NCBI GenBank assembly: GCA_964513205.1 | Contig: CAZELP010000013.1 | Span: forward strand, 1-50,438 | Length of the DNA stretch: 50,438 nt | Direction: 5' to 3' | Origin: JAGVJT01 sp964513205 | GTDB lineage: Bacteria > Pseudomonadota > Gammaproteobacteria > Legionellales > Legionellaceae | In this document: positions 15,902 through 24,570 of the stretch, piece after piece | Layout of the letters: each line of letters begins with the position of its first letter | Position numbering within the stretch: position 1 is the stretch's first letter | Notes under the pieces: generated by a model | What the model was told of the DNA's origin: nothing | The model's input: the letters and a program-made list of their open reading frames with translations, nothing else | Database searches by the model: none | Made by a program: the position numbers and the translations under genes

Positions 15902-15943
15902 TTATGAATTTTGTATTGAGCCTGTTTCCCAAAATCGCGCTAT

Positions 15944-16174
15944 TTAAGCTAAAATTTCAGTCGAGTGCGAGCGATCATGAGTTTCTACATCATGATGTTC
16001 TAGCATACGGTGAATAATTTTATCCGCCTGAATGATATAGGTTTCACTTTCAATCGCGGCTTTAATGAGCGCGATACGAGTTTCCCAGGCCAAGTTTGTT
16101 TGCAAGACCTGGGTATAGAGTTCACCGAGTTCAAACAGTAGTGTTGCTTGTGTGGCTCGATTGATTTTGTTCAT
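15944..16174 (-). CDS. Small FlgM-like (anti-sigma-28) domain protein
   Basis: A 76-residue protein when started at the ATG at 16174, which follows AAAGGA at good spacing (an adjacent ATG at 16177 is also possible). The central segment RIALIKAAIESETYIIQADKI closely follows the C-terminal sigma-binding helix pattern of FlgM (R-x-A-x-[IL]-[KR]-x-A-I-x-x-G-x-Y-x-[IV]-[DN]-A-D-[KR]-[IV]), then IIHRMLEH as the last helix. FlgM sequesters the flagellar sigma factor FliA until it is exported. No other flagellar gene is in the window, so the role is inferred only from the motif. It overlaps the 3' end of the giant protein gene upstream by about 44 bp, implying coupling. It may instead be a free-standing regulator that adopted the fold. 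Confidence 0.5.
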   Translation of the reverse strand: MNKINRATQATLLFELGELYTQVLQTNLAWETRIALIKAAIESETYIIQADKIIHRMLEHHDVETHDRSHSTEILA

Positions 16175-19100
16175 CATTTTCCTTTGCATCCAGCGATGTC
16201 CTGTTATCGGCAGCGTTTTGCATTACTTTAGATCTTTCGAATAAATTAAATTGAGATTGTTGAGACATGCATCTTTTTTCACGTTGTGCGAGATTGGATA
16301 AGAATTTCTCTTGCAAATCCTTGAAATAAACGCTTTGAGAGCCGACTTCTTCAAGAAGTACTTGATATAACATCGTGGTTCTCAGAAAAGCATGTAATTT
16401 GAGCGAACCTTCTTTGAGCATGGGAATCATGTAACGAGCAAAAAGTGGTTTCAAACTTTTAATCCGGATTAGATCGCCAATAGACTGCGTTTTTTTGATA
16501 CAGTAATCACGAAAATAATATTCGTTTTGATAAATCACAATTGAGGCGCCTTGATCGCCTTTGATCGGCTGAACGTCATTGATATTTTTTTTATTTTTGC
16601 AGTAAAAAATATTCAATTGGCCTAATAGCACATCGAAACAAGGGCCTTTTTCATATTGAGTTCTGGTTTTTTTAAAATAAAAGCGAGCTTCTGTTTTTTT
16701 TCCGAGTAACTCGGCTGTACATCCAGCAAAGTAGAGCAAACTGGTCAGAGAGATGTTCTCTTTGAAGTAAGTCTCCATATGGTTTTTCTGAGCGCCTTCA
16801 AAGCGTGCAATGAGGTCACGAATATGGCTATATGCTTCATCATATCGTTTTTTATTAAAGCAGAGGCCAAACATTTTAAACAAAGCGTCTTCTTCGGCAG
16901 TTTTTTCTTGGATGAGCGTCTGATACATACATTCAGCTTCTGCAATGTGAGATAACGCTTCTTTCCTGTAGGTTGTGGCCGTTTCAATATGATACATGGC
17001 TTGATTTTTGTGATGTTGAGCCAATTGTGTATGTTCTTGCGCCAGTTTTTGGCTGGTAAGGTCAATCAATTCACTATGCGATTCAGCTGTTTCGGCATGT
17101 TTTTTTGCCAACTCGGCATGCTCGTCAATAATGCTCTCATAATTCCCGGCCAATTGAGCATGCGCTTCTGCAAGCAACCATTTTGCACTCAAATGATTTT
17201 TGTTGTACGCCAATACCTCTTTAAGATGGATAATTGCGCTGTCGTATTGAACTTTTTTAATCTCACCCAATTGAACTTTATTTTCAGAGTTCGACATCAT
17301 GAGATTGGTCACTTGGCCCATGTGAAACGCTTTTGCACAGAAATAATAAATCTCAGCTAAAGTGTAAGTTGGATCTTCTTTTTTAGGATGATAAGGAAGT
17401 ACTTCTATTTCTATCGATATAGCGGCATTTTCTAAGTTTTTTAAATCAATATGTATAGAAACCTCATTTTTATAAACGGTCTGTGTATAGTACCCATTGT
17501 TTTCTGTTTGGAATAGGGTAAATTCCAAAGCCAATTTTTCATAAAGCACTCGTGCTTTAAAAATTTGATCCAGAGGAAATTCCGATAGAAGCGGTTTTGT
17601 CATGGATACGGCTTGTTTCATTTCATCGACAGATGCATTTTGGTTTTTTCGGATTTTGATGATGTCGGCGAGCTTCTCTTCTCTTCGCTGAATATCATCG
17701 GCAATTCTTTTACGCCAATATTCAATATTAGATTGTTGTTCTTGGTGTGGCATCAAATAATTGAGCGTGTATTCTATGCTCGGATAATCTCGAGTGACAT
17801 ACAGTAGTTCGATAATTTTCAGACAAACGGCAGCAGAGGTTCGATAGGGTGTTAACATTTGAACTGCCGACTCTATTTTCTCATCTTCTTTCAAAAACTC
17901 GGCCATCAGCATGCGCTGGGACGCGCATGACAATCCTTGATGTTCGAGAAAGGAAAAAGCTTTATCTATAAAAGTCCATGCTTGAGGGCATTTTTTCTTT
18001 TGTTCTGCAGTTTGCAATGCTCTTTTAAGTTTTTGGATTTCCTGATGGAGAGCGTTTGGTGTTTCTATTTTTTCACAACTCAGTTGAATGGTTTCAAGAG
18101 TCCATCGTCGTCGATATAAAGTAAGCGACTTTTCAAGGCACATCGTCAATTCTTTTTGTACATCTTGAATATCAAGATCGACGGTTCCTGCCAACACGCT
18201 GCTTTCTTCAGATGTTTTTTGATCGAGCTTATGAAAAAGTACATGCAAATGAGGAATCGTTGAGCTGGTTTTATGCAGCGTCTCAAGATCGTGCGCTGAT
18301 AAAGGTTTGATTCCTCTTTGTAGTGGTAGTGTGAAGGTGGAAAAGGAAATGTGATTGTAATTAAATAAACGTTTATAAGGACGAAATGCAGGTTGTTGAA
18401 TTAAAAACTTCTCAAATTCATGGGCTGAAAGTTCATTCTTGTCTTGAAAAGCCAATGCAATGAAACGCACAAGTGCATCATGATGACCAGAATTGGGATG
18501 CATGAAGGCAAATTCTTGTAGCAATATTTTGGTTTCAGATGAACATTTTTTCGCATGACTTGCGAGCTCAGCTGCGCTGAGTTTTTTTCTCAGAAAATAA
18601 TACAGTTGATCTTGCCATAACAGTTTAAGCGGTTGTGGTAATGTTTGCGCTTGAGCTCCGTACCATCGAATTAACGCTTCAATATTGTGGTTGTCGTTAT
18701 GAAATTGTCGTATCGATTCTGAAAAGGCGAAACTTGCAATTGGCTCATAACTTTCAAATTGAGAAATCTCATCTTTGGATTTTTTAGCCCGAGTAATAAA
18801 ATAAAGGCGAGCCAGTAGCAACTGCATTTCAATGAATACTTGGCGTTCTTTGGAGGATTCTGAGTGTAATAATTTTGACGTTTTTTCAATTTTTAAAACA
18901 ATCGATGTTTGATCGGCATTCTTTAATCCCGTCAATTCTGAAAATATTTGTTCAAAAATCGCTTTTTCGTAGTGGCCTTGAATTGCTTTTCCGCAAGCAT
19001 AGACGGCCATTTTTTTGAGTGAAGGCGCGTTTTCTTGAGCGGATGTTTTGGTTTTGAGGAAATGTTTGTAGACTGTGTATGGATTTAATGTAGATTGATT

Positions 19101-19370
19101 TTTAAAGCTGCCTAGTATTTGATGCGTTTCTTTCAGAAAAGAAGAAAATGATTCGTCTTCTAAAAGGGTATGGTGTTCGGTAATGGCGTCTTGTAACTCA
19201 TCCAAATATTTCCAAGTGAATCTTTGATCGATTTCATTAAATTGAGTCCAACGAAATCCCTGCAATGTTTTTTGAAGATGCTGTAATGTCGTCTTGATCA
19301 TATCTTTTTCTTTGGAAAGAAGCGCTTTTAGCGCATCTTGATGTGCATTTTCAAATGCTTGGAATTTCAT
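16131..19370 (-). CDS. Very large helical-repeat / coiled-coil protein (1079 residues), function unknown
   Basis: I do not recognise this family. The start at 19370 is preferred over 19391 because GAGG precedes it. No signal peptide or membrane segment is visible, so it is probably cytosolic or translocated. The protein is helical throughout with TPR-like pairs (such as NKKRYDEAYSHIRDL and LLYFAGCTAELLGKKTEARFYFKKT). Around residues 745-820 there are about nine consecutive seven-residue repeats, many beginning with His (HAELAKK, HAETAES, HSELIDL), a striking long coiled coil. The C-terminus is hydrophilic with acidic and small polar residues (KENDEQNQSSHTSNTTV), a composition seen in many Dot/Icm-exported Legionella effectors; that link is only suggestive. 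The FlgM-like gene overlaps its 3' end. A 1449-residue protein at 30512 is similar in style but not visibly alignable. Confidence 0.75.
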   Translation of the reverse strand: MKFQAFENAHQDALKALLSKEKDMIKTTLQHLQKTLQGFRWTQFNEIDQRFTWKYLDELQDAITEHHTLLEDESFSSFLKETHQILGSFKNQSTLNPYTVYKHFLKTKTSAQENAPSLKKMAVYACGKAIQGHYEKAIFEQIFSELTGLKNADQTSIVLKIEKTSKLLHSESSKERQVFIEMQLLLARLYFITRAKKSKDEISQFESYEPIASFAFSESIRQFHNDNHNIEALIRWYGAQAQTLPQPLKLLWQDQLYYFLRKKLSAAELASHAKKCSSETKILLQEFAFMHPNSGHHDALVRFIALAFQDKNELSAHEFEKFLIQQPAFRPYKRLFNYNHISFSTFTLPLQRGIKPLSAHDLETLHKTSSTIPHLHVLFHKLDQKTSEESSVLAGTVDLDIQDVQKELTMCLEKSLTLYRRRWTLETIQLSCEKIETPNALHQEIQKLKRALQTAEQKKKCPQAWTFIDKAFSFLEHQGLSCASQRMLMAEFLKEDEKIESAVQMLTPYRTSAAVCLKIIELLYVTRDYPSIEYTLNYLMPHQEQQSNIEYWRKRIADDIQRREEKLADIIKIRKNQNASVDEMKQAVSMTKPLLSEFPLDQIFKARVLYEKLALEFTLFQTENNGYYTQTVYKNEVSIHIDLKNLENAAISIEIEVLPYHPKKEDPTYTLAEIYYFCAKAFHMGQVTNLMMSNSENKVQLGEIKKVQYDSAIIHLKEVLAYNKNHLSAKWLLAEAHAQLAGNYESIIDEHAELAKKHAETAESHSELIDLTSQKLAQEHTQLAQHHKNQAMYHIETATTYRKEALSHIAEAECMYQTLIQEKTAEEDALFKMFGLCFNKKRYDEAYSHIRDLIARFEGAQKNHMETYFKENISLTSLLYFAGCTAELLGKKTEARFYFKKTRTQYEKGPCFDVLLGQLNIFYCKNKKNINDVQPIKGDQGASIVIYQNEYYFRDYCIKKTQSIGDLIRIKSLKPLFARYMIPMLKEGSLKLHAFLRTTMLYQVLLEEVGSQSVYFKDLQEKFLSNLAQREKRCMSQQSQFNLFERSKVMQNAADNRTSLDAKENDEQNQSSHTSNTTV
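16925..17135 (-). repeat. Heptad-repeat coding segment in the 1079-residue protein
   Basis: About nine consecutive seven-residue units, each close to H-A-E-x-A-x-x, are encoded here. The unit is regular enough to see by eye and predicts a long continuous amphipathic helix or coiled coil. Boundaries are approximate. Confidence 0.6.
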
Positions 19371-19404
19371 GTGTGCCTCATTGTTTATCAAAATCGGCCA
19401 GTGT

Positions 19405-19412
19405 ATTATAAT
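19405..19412. promoter_or_regulatory. TATAAT-type -10 motifs on both strands between the giant gene and hemL
   Basis: Plus strand TATAAT at 19407-19412 and minus strand TATAAT (complement of 19405-19410) overlap in an AT-rich divergent intergenic region. Clear -35 partners are not visible on either side, so assignment to hemL or to the 1079-residue gene is uncertain. Confidence 0.3.
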
Positions 19413-19470
19413 AAAAAAATTATCGCAATCAGCTCATTTAATAAACAGCAAAAAATACTAGGGGTTTTTC

Positions 19471-20760
19471 ATGTCAACGTCACACGAATTATTTCAACGA
19501 GCGCAACACAGTATCCCCGGGGGAGTGAATTCTCCTGTTCGTGCATTCAAGGGCGTTGGTGGAGAGCCACTTTTTATTGAACGTGGAGAAGGGCCTTATT
19601 TGTACGATGTGGAAGGGCGATCATACATCGATTACGTTGGGTCATGGGGGCCTCTTATTTTGGGGCATGCTCACCCGACTGTTGTAAAAGCGGTTGCAGA
19701 TGCTTTGCCGCGCGGCATGAGCTTTGGGGCACCGACAGAAATTGAAATCCAGTTGGCAGAAAAAGTCATTCAATTGATGCCTGCAATTGAAAAAATTCGG
19801 ATGGTCAGCTCAGGAACAGAGGCGACTATGACCGCAATCCGACTGGCACGTGGCTTCACGGAAAAAAAGAAGCTCATTAAATTTGAAGGATGTTATCATG
19901 GTCATAGTGATAGTTTACTCGTCAAAGCAGGTTCAGGTCTTTTGACATTGGGAATTCCGTCTTGTCTTGGTATTTTACCGGGTCTTGCTGAACATACATT
20001 GACGGCGCCATTTAATCACATTGAAAAAACAAAGGCACTTTTCGCGCAGTATCCAGAAGATATCGCCGCCGTGATTGTAGAGCCAATTGCTGGAAACATG
20101 GGGTTTGTTATGCCATCCCCCACTTTTTTACAAGAATTACGCGAGTTGTGTGATCACCACGGAACTTTGTTGATTTTTGACGAAGTGATGACTGGGTTTC
20201 GCGTTGCTTTAGGGGGCGCGCAGTCTATCTATGGAGTAAGCCCGGATCTAACGACTTTAGGGAAAGTCATTGGAGGAGGGATGCCGGTAGGAGCCATCGG
20301 TGGGCGTGCGGATATCATGGATAAATTGGCTCCTTTGGGTGGTGTGTATCAGGCGGGAACTTTGTCTGGGAATCCATTGGCAATGGCAGCAGGTCTTGCA
20401 ACGTTGACAGAAATTGAAAAACCAGGATTTTTTGATGCATTGAATCAGACCACACGTATGCTGGTTGATGGGTTGTGTGAGCGTGCTGTTCATCTTGGTG
20501 TTCCTTTTGTTGCAGATGGTATTGGCGGGATGTTTGGTTTCTTCTTTAAAAAATCGGGAATGCCTCAAAATTATGAAGAGGCCGCATCGTCAGATGATGC
20601 TTTGTTCAAGCGTTTTTATCATGAGATGTTAAAGGAAGGAGTCTATCTTGCTCCTTCTTCTTTTGAAGCAGGGTTTGTTTCTGCTGCTCATCAGTCGATT
20701 CATATTGAGAAAACTTTAGTTGCTTTTGAACAGGCGTTGCAACGAGCAATGCATGAGTAA
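19471..20760 (+). CDS. hemL: Glutamate-1-semialdehyde 2,1-aminomutase
   Basis: PLP enzyme converting glutamate-1-semialdehyde to 5-aminolevulinate in the C5 route to haem. The 429-residue protein shows the N-terminal GGVNSPVRAFKGVGG, DYVGSWGPLILGHAHP, VSSGTEATMTAIRLARG, FEGCYHGHSDSLLVKAGSG, DEVMTGFRV and the PLP Lys in TLGKVIGGGMPVGA at residue 265, the same numbering as the E. coli enzyme. YQAGTLSGNPLAMAAG completes the set. A strong AGGGG site lies upstream of the ATG. Its stop overlaps the mnmC start. Confidence 0.97.
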   Translation: MSTSHELFQRAQHSIPGGVNSPVRAFKGVGGEPLFIERGEGPYLYDVEGRSYIDYVGSWGPLILGHAHPTVVKAVADALPRGMSFGAPTEIEIQLAEKVIQLMPAIEKIRMVSSGTEATMTAIRLARGFTEKKKLIKFEGCYHGHSDSLLVKAGSGLLTLGIPSCLGILPGLAEHTLTAPFNHIEKTKALFAQYPEDIAAVIVEPIAGNMGFVMPSPTFLQELRELCDHHGTLLIFDEVMTGFRVALGGAQSIYGVSPDLTTLGKVIGGGMPVGAIGGRADIMDKLAPLGGVYQAGTLSGNPLAMAAGLATLTEIEKPGFFDALNQTTRMLVDGLCERAVHLGVPFVADGIGGMFGFFFKKSGMPQNYEEAASSDDALFKRFYHEMLKEGVYLAPSSFEAGFVSAAHQSIHIEKTLVAFEQALQRAMHE

Positions 20761-22747
20761 ACGTTTTGAACCCATTTCAACAGCTCATCTTTCTTGGAAG
20801 GATGGATTGCCTTATGCGCATGATTTTGAAGACATTTATTTTTCTCAGTCAGGCAAAGAAGAATCACTTCATGTTTTTATTGAGGGAAGTCGTCTGAGAG
20901 GGCGGTTGTCGGCATTTAATCCGTCTGATGAGAACTGGCCTCATTTTGTGATTGCTGAAACAGGATTTGGAACCGGACTTAATTTTTTATTGACCATGCA
21001 GATTTTTCAAGAGTGTGCACAAGCAGGTGCTCAGTTGCACTATTTCTCTGTTGAAAAGCATCCATTGACCGCGGTAGATCTTGCTGATGTGGTTAAACTT
21101 TGGCCCTCTCTTGGTTTAGAGGCTGAGATGCTTTTAACGCATTATCCCGAAATTTATACGCCAGGGTTTCATCATTGTGAATTTCATAATCGCAATGTTT
21201 ATCTAAATTTGATGTTCGGTGATGCATGCCACATGCTTGAGCAGCTTCTGTTGACCAAGGACAGTTTTTTTGAAAAATTTTGTCGTGATTGGTTTGTGGA
21301 TGCGTGGTTTTTAGATGGATTTTCACCCAGTAAAAATGAGCAAATGTGGTCTGATGAATTACTTAGAACAATTGCGCTTTTATCCCGAAAAGGAACGACA
21401 GTAGCAACTTTTACGTCAGCAGGTTGGGTGAGGCGAGGTTTAAGTGCGGTTGGATTTCAAGTTGAAAAATGCAAAGGATTTGGTCAAAAAAAAGAAATGT
21501 CAGTGGGCGTGTTTGCTGAGCATATGGCCTGCTCTGTAAAACCTGTTACACCTTGGCATATTACAAAATTCTCCGTTTCAAATAAAAAGGCAATCGTGCT
21601 GGGCGCTGGTTTGTCTGGGTGTTTTGTCGCTCATGAACTTGCCAAACTTGGATGGGAAATTACGCTTGTTGATGAGCGTGCACATGAGGCGTTGCAGGCA
21701 TCCAATAATCCTCAAGCGGTGCTTTATCCCAATTTATCGATTTATGATGCCCCTTTAACCGATTTTATGTTGCATGCCTATACACATGCGCTACGTACTT
21801 ACACACCTTGGATTAAATCCGGATTGATCGAAGGTGAGCTTTCTGGTGTGTTGCAGCTGGGGGCGGATCATGATGTGTTGACTTATTTGGCTTCTCTAGA
21901 AGGTTGGTTGTCTGCTTACCCCCTTTTAGGACAGTTGGTGAATGCCGAGGAGGCAAGCAATTTAACTGGTGTGTGTTGTCATGCCCCGGGACTTTTTTTA
22001 CCTCGCTCAGGTTGGATCAACATGAAGTCCTTGTGCGCTTTTTTGATTGATTCGCCACGTATCCATCGAGTTTTTAATAAAAAAATTGACGTGATAGAAA
22101 ATCTTGAAGGCGGTTGGCAGGTTGGTGAATCTCATGCTCCTGTGCTTGTCGTTGCGGCAGGGCATATGTCATCTCATTTTGCACCTACTCGCGCATGTGA
22201 TTTATTTGCTTTTAAAGGACAAATGACAGGGATTGAACCGGCATCATGGAGTCAAACATTGAAAATTCCATTGTGTGCAGAGGGGCATGTCACGCCTTTA
22301 AACAATGGATTACATTGGGTCGGGGCGACTTATCATCAAGGCAATACCGATATGGACTGTTCAAGTGAAGATGATCGGGCCAATATATTACGTTATCAAC
22401 AGATGGGTGAATCTCAAACGCCTGTTCGAGTCCTTCAGCATTGGAGTGGTATTCGCGCTTCAAGCCGAGATCATCTCCCATGGGTTGGTGCTGTGTCAAA
22501 GGTTGATTTATGGCAATCCACTTTTGATGGTTTGAAAAAAAATCGGTTGCGTTTTATTCCTCGATTGGCTTCTTTTTATGATGGATTATTTTTATGTGCG
22601 GGATTTGGTTCGAGAGGACTGACGACGATTCCGTGGGCCGCCACTTATCTTGCCGCTCTAATTGATAACAAACCATTCCCTTGTGCTCGTAAAATGGCTC
22701 AGTCTTTGTCACCGGCGCGTGTCGGTTTTCGTGATTTTTTGTCTTAG
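20753..22747 (+). CDS. mnmC: Bifunctional tRNA 5-methylaminomethyl-2-thiouridine biosynthesis protein MnmC
   Basis: Completes the mnm5s2U34 modification of tRNA. The N-terminal half (about 1-255) is the SAM-dependent methyltransferase MnmC(m): HLSWKDGLPYAHDFEDIYFS, then FVIAETGFGTGLNFLLT (SAM-binding), and FLDGFSPSKNEQMWS. The C-terminal half is the FAD oxidoreductase MnmC(o): AIVLGAGLSGCFVAHELAKLGWEITLVDE, NNPQAVLYPNLS, SGIRASSRDHLPWVG and LFLCAGFGSRGLTT. Start at the ATG at 20753 gives 664 residues (E. coli 668) and overlaps hemL by 8 bp; the longer frame to 20720 is within hemL. Ends convergently with folD with a 4-bp overlap. Confidence 0.95.
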   Translation: MSKRFEPISTAHLSWKDGLPYAHDFEDIYFSQSGKEESLHVFIEGSRLRGRLSAFNPSDENWPHFVIAETGFGTGLNFLLTMQIFQECAQAGAQLHYFSVEKHPLTAVDLADVVKLWPSLGLEAEMLLTHYPEIYTPGFHHCEFHNRNVYLNLMFGDACHMLEQLLLTKDSFFEKFCRDWFVDAWFLDGFSPSKNEQMWSDELLRTIALLSRKGTTVATFTSAGWVRRGLSAVGFQVEKCKGFGQKKEMSVGVFAEHMACSVKPVTPWHITKFSVSNKKAIVLGAGLSGCFVAHELAKLGWEITLVDERAHEALQASNNPQAVLYPNLSIYDAPLTDFMLHAYTHALRTYTPWIKSGLIEGELSGVLQLGADHDVLTYLASLEGWLSAYPLLGQLVNAEEASNLTGVCCHAPGLFLPRSGWINMKSLCAFLIDSPRIHRVFNKKIDVIENLEGGWQVGESHAPVLVVAAGHMSSHFAPTRACDLFAFKGQMTGIEPASWSQTLKIPLCAEGHVTPLNNGLHWVGATYHQGNTDMDCSSEDDRANILRYQQMGESQTPVRVLQHWSGIRASSRDHLPWVGAVSKVDLWQSTFDGLKKNRLRFIPRLASFYDGLFLCAGFGSRGLTTIPWAATYLAALIDNKPFPCARKMAQSLSPARVGFRDFLS

Positions 22748-23595
22748 CCGCGGTGCGCATCCCAATACGCTTGGGCGGTGTTATGAAGCAACATGCAAAT
22801 GGTCATGGGACCTATTCCAAAAGGTACAGGCGTGATTGCTTTGACAATCTCTTTTGCTTTTTCAAAATGAACATCCCCACGAATTTTACCATTTTCAAGA
22901 CGATGAATTCCGACATCGATGACGATTTGATGAGGTTTTAACCAGTCAACGGCAATGACGTCTTGTTGCCCTGCGGCAACAATTAAAATGTCTGTTTTGT
23001 CTACATGAGATTGCAAATCTTTTGTGCTGCGATGACAAATGGTTGGTGTCGCTTTTTTGTGTAGTAATTCAAGCGCCATTGGACGACCCACAATCGTAGA
23101 CGCGCCGATAATCAGCGCGTTTTTTTGCGCCACATCAATTTTATAGTATTCCAAAAGCATCATGACTCCATAGGGAGTACAAGGTCTTAGTGTTGGATGG
23201 CCTTGAGCCAATCGACCAAAGTTATATGGATGAAATCCGTCCACGTCTTTTTGTGGAGAAATACGCTCAATGATGTGCTGTTTTTGAATATGTTGGGGCA
23301 GAGGCAATTGGACTAATATTCCGTCAATTTTGTCTGAGGCGTTGAGTGTGTCGATCAATTGAAGCAGTTGTGCTTCTGTTGTTGTTTCAGCAAGATGGTA
23401 GGTTTCTGAATAAAATCCCATTTTCTCACATGCTTTATGTTTTCGAGTCACATAAAGGGCTGAGGCGGGATCATCACCGACTAAAATAACCGCAAGCCCC
23501 GGTGATCGAGACAATTTTTTTTGTTCAATTGCATGTTTAAGTTGCGTTTCATAATGAAGCGCAACACTTTTTCCATCAAGAATTTCGGCGGTCAT
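22744..23595 (-). CDS. folD: Bifunctional methylenetetrahydrofolate dehydrogenase / methenyltetrahydrofolate cyclohydrolase FolD
   Basis: Interconverts one-carbon tetrahydrofolate forms with NADP. Motifs: ALYVTRKHKACEKMGF (catalytic Lys region), GILVQLPLPQHI, ISPQKDVDGFHPYNFGRL, RPCTPYGVMMLL, the dinucleotide-binding IGASTIVGRPM, and TPVPFGIGPMT near the end. The ATG at 23595 (MTAEILDGKSVA) gives 283 residues, the usual length (E. coli 288); the frame extends upstream to 23658 but adds atypical residues. The ribosome binding site is weak. Diverges from rlmJ. Confidence 0.95.
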   Translation of the reverse strand: MTAEILDGKSVALHYETQLKHAIEQKKLSRSPGLAVILVGDDPASALYVTRKHKACEKMGFYSETYHLAETTTEAQLLQLIDTLNASDKIDGILVQLPLPQHIQKQHIIERISPQKDVDGFHPYNFGRLAQGHPTLRPCTPYGVMMLLEYYKIDVAQKNALIIGASTIVGRPMALELLHKKATPTICHRSTKDLQSHVDKTDILIVAAGQQDVIAVDWLKPHQIVIDVGIHRLENGKIRGDVHFEKAKEIVKAITPVPFGIGPMTICMLLHNTAQAYWDAHRG

Positions 23596-23619
23596 AAGTT
23601 TAAAAGAAGTTGGCGTTTC

Positions 23620-23647
23620 TTGGCATAAGTATGCGAGAATGTATGTT
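23620..23647 (+). promoter_or_regulatory. Candidate promoter for rlmJ
   Basis: TTGGCA at 23620-23625, a 16-nt spacer, then TATGTT at 23642-23647, about 36 bp before the rlmJ ATG. Five of six -35 and four of six -10 positions match the sigma-70 consensus. Confidence 0.4.
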
Positions 23648-23682
23648 AAAAATGACATGATGTAAAGAAAACGGTTTTAAAA

Positions 23683-24501
23683 ATGCTAAGTTATCAACAC
23701 GGTTTTCATGCGGGTGGTTTTGCTGATGTTTTGAAGCATGCGGTTTTATCTTTGATGTTGAACGCCATGACTCGAAAAGAAAAGCCCTTATTTTATTTGG
23801 AAACACACGCAGGTCGCGGACAGTATGATTTGCGTAGTGCGGCTGCTCGAAAAACTCAAGAATATCGTTTTGGGATAGAAGTTGTTTGGCCTATTCGTCA
23901 TACGTTGCCTGATGTATTCCAGCCTTATTTCTCAGTCTGTGAAAAGTTCAACGCTCAAAATGAATTGCGTTTTTATCCCGGTTCACCTGCATTTGCAATT
24001 GAATTGCTGCGTTCAACCGATCGTTTGTATTGTTGTGAATTGCATCCTGAAGAATATGAGATCTTGACTCATTTACCTAAAAAAAATCAGCGTGTTCATT
24101 ATGCTCATGTGGATGGGATATCTGCTCTTTTGGCCACACTTCCTCCACAAGAGCGACGAGGATTAATTTTTATCGATCCTTCATTTGAAATAAAATCGAC
24201 GTATCAGAGCATTCCTCAAGCCATAAAAAAAGCGCATCGACGGTTTGAAACGGGTGTTTATTGTCTATGGTATCCCATTCTTGATCAGAAAATGCATGAA
24301 CGGATGATCCGTGATTTATCCGCTATAAAAGCACCCGCTTTGCAAATTGAATGGTCCTTGAAGGGAGAGTTTTTACATGCGATGCAGCGTTGTGGTTTGT
24401 GGGTGATCAATCCACCTTTTGGTCTTTATGATGAAGTGCAAATCTTACTTCAATCTCTAAAACAACATTTCAATTCGGATACTTTTCTTAAGCAATATTA
24501 A
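23683..24501 (+). CDS. rlmJ: 23S rRNA (adenine(2030)-N(6))-methyltransferase RlmJ
   Basis: SAM-dependent enzyme methylating A2030 of 23S rRNA. The N-terminus MLSYQHGFHAGGFADVLKHA is diagnostic, followed by FYLETHAGRGQYDL, YPGSPAFAIELLR, RRGLIFIDPSFE (motif IV; DPPYE in E. coli, here DPSFE) and GVYCLWYPI. A WVINPPFG motif lies near the C-terminus. The 272-residue length is close to that of E. coli RlmJ (280). The Ser and Phe in motif IV differ from the E. coli Pro and Tyr but leave the catalytic Asp-Pro intact. It is divergent from folD. Confidence 0.93.
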   Translation: MLSYQHGFHAGGFADVLKHAVLSLMLNAMTRKEKPLFYLETHAGRGQYDLRSAAARKTQEYRFGIEVVWPIRHTLPDVFQPYFSVCEKFNAQNELRFYPGSPAFAIELLRSTDRLYCCELHPEEYEILTHLPKKNQRVHYAHVDGISALLATLPPQERRGLIFIDPSFEIKSTYQSIPQAIKKAHRRFETGVYCLWYPILDQKMHERMIRDLSAIKAPALQIEWSLKGEFLHAMQRCGLWVINPPFGLYDEVQILLQSLKQHFNSDTFLKQY

Positions 24502-24570
24502 ACGGAGTTCTTGCTATTTGCATAAGACCTCGCTACGCTTCGCACATCTGACTTGTGGGTGAAGTGACCT

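Noticed and set aside
24502..24570. Possible dispersed repeat or hairpin between rlmJ and the PhzF-family gene (CTCGCTACGCTTCGCAC segment)
   Set aside because: The inverted arms are imperfect and there is no second copy in the window to support a repeat.
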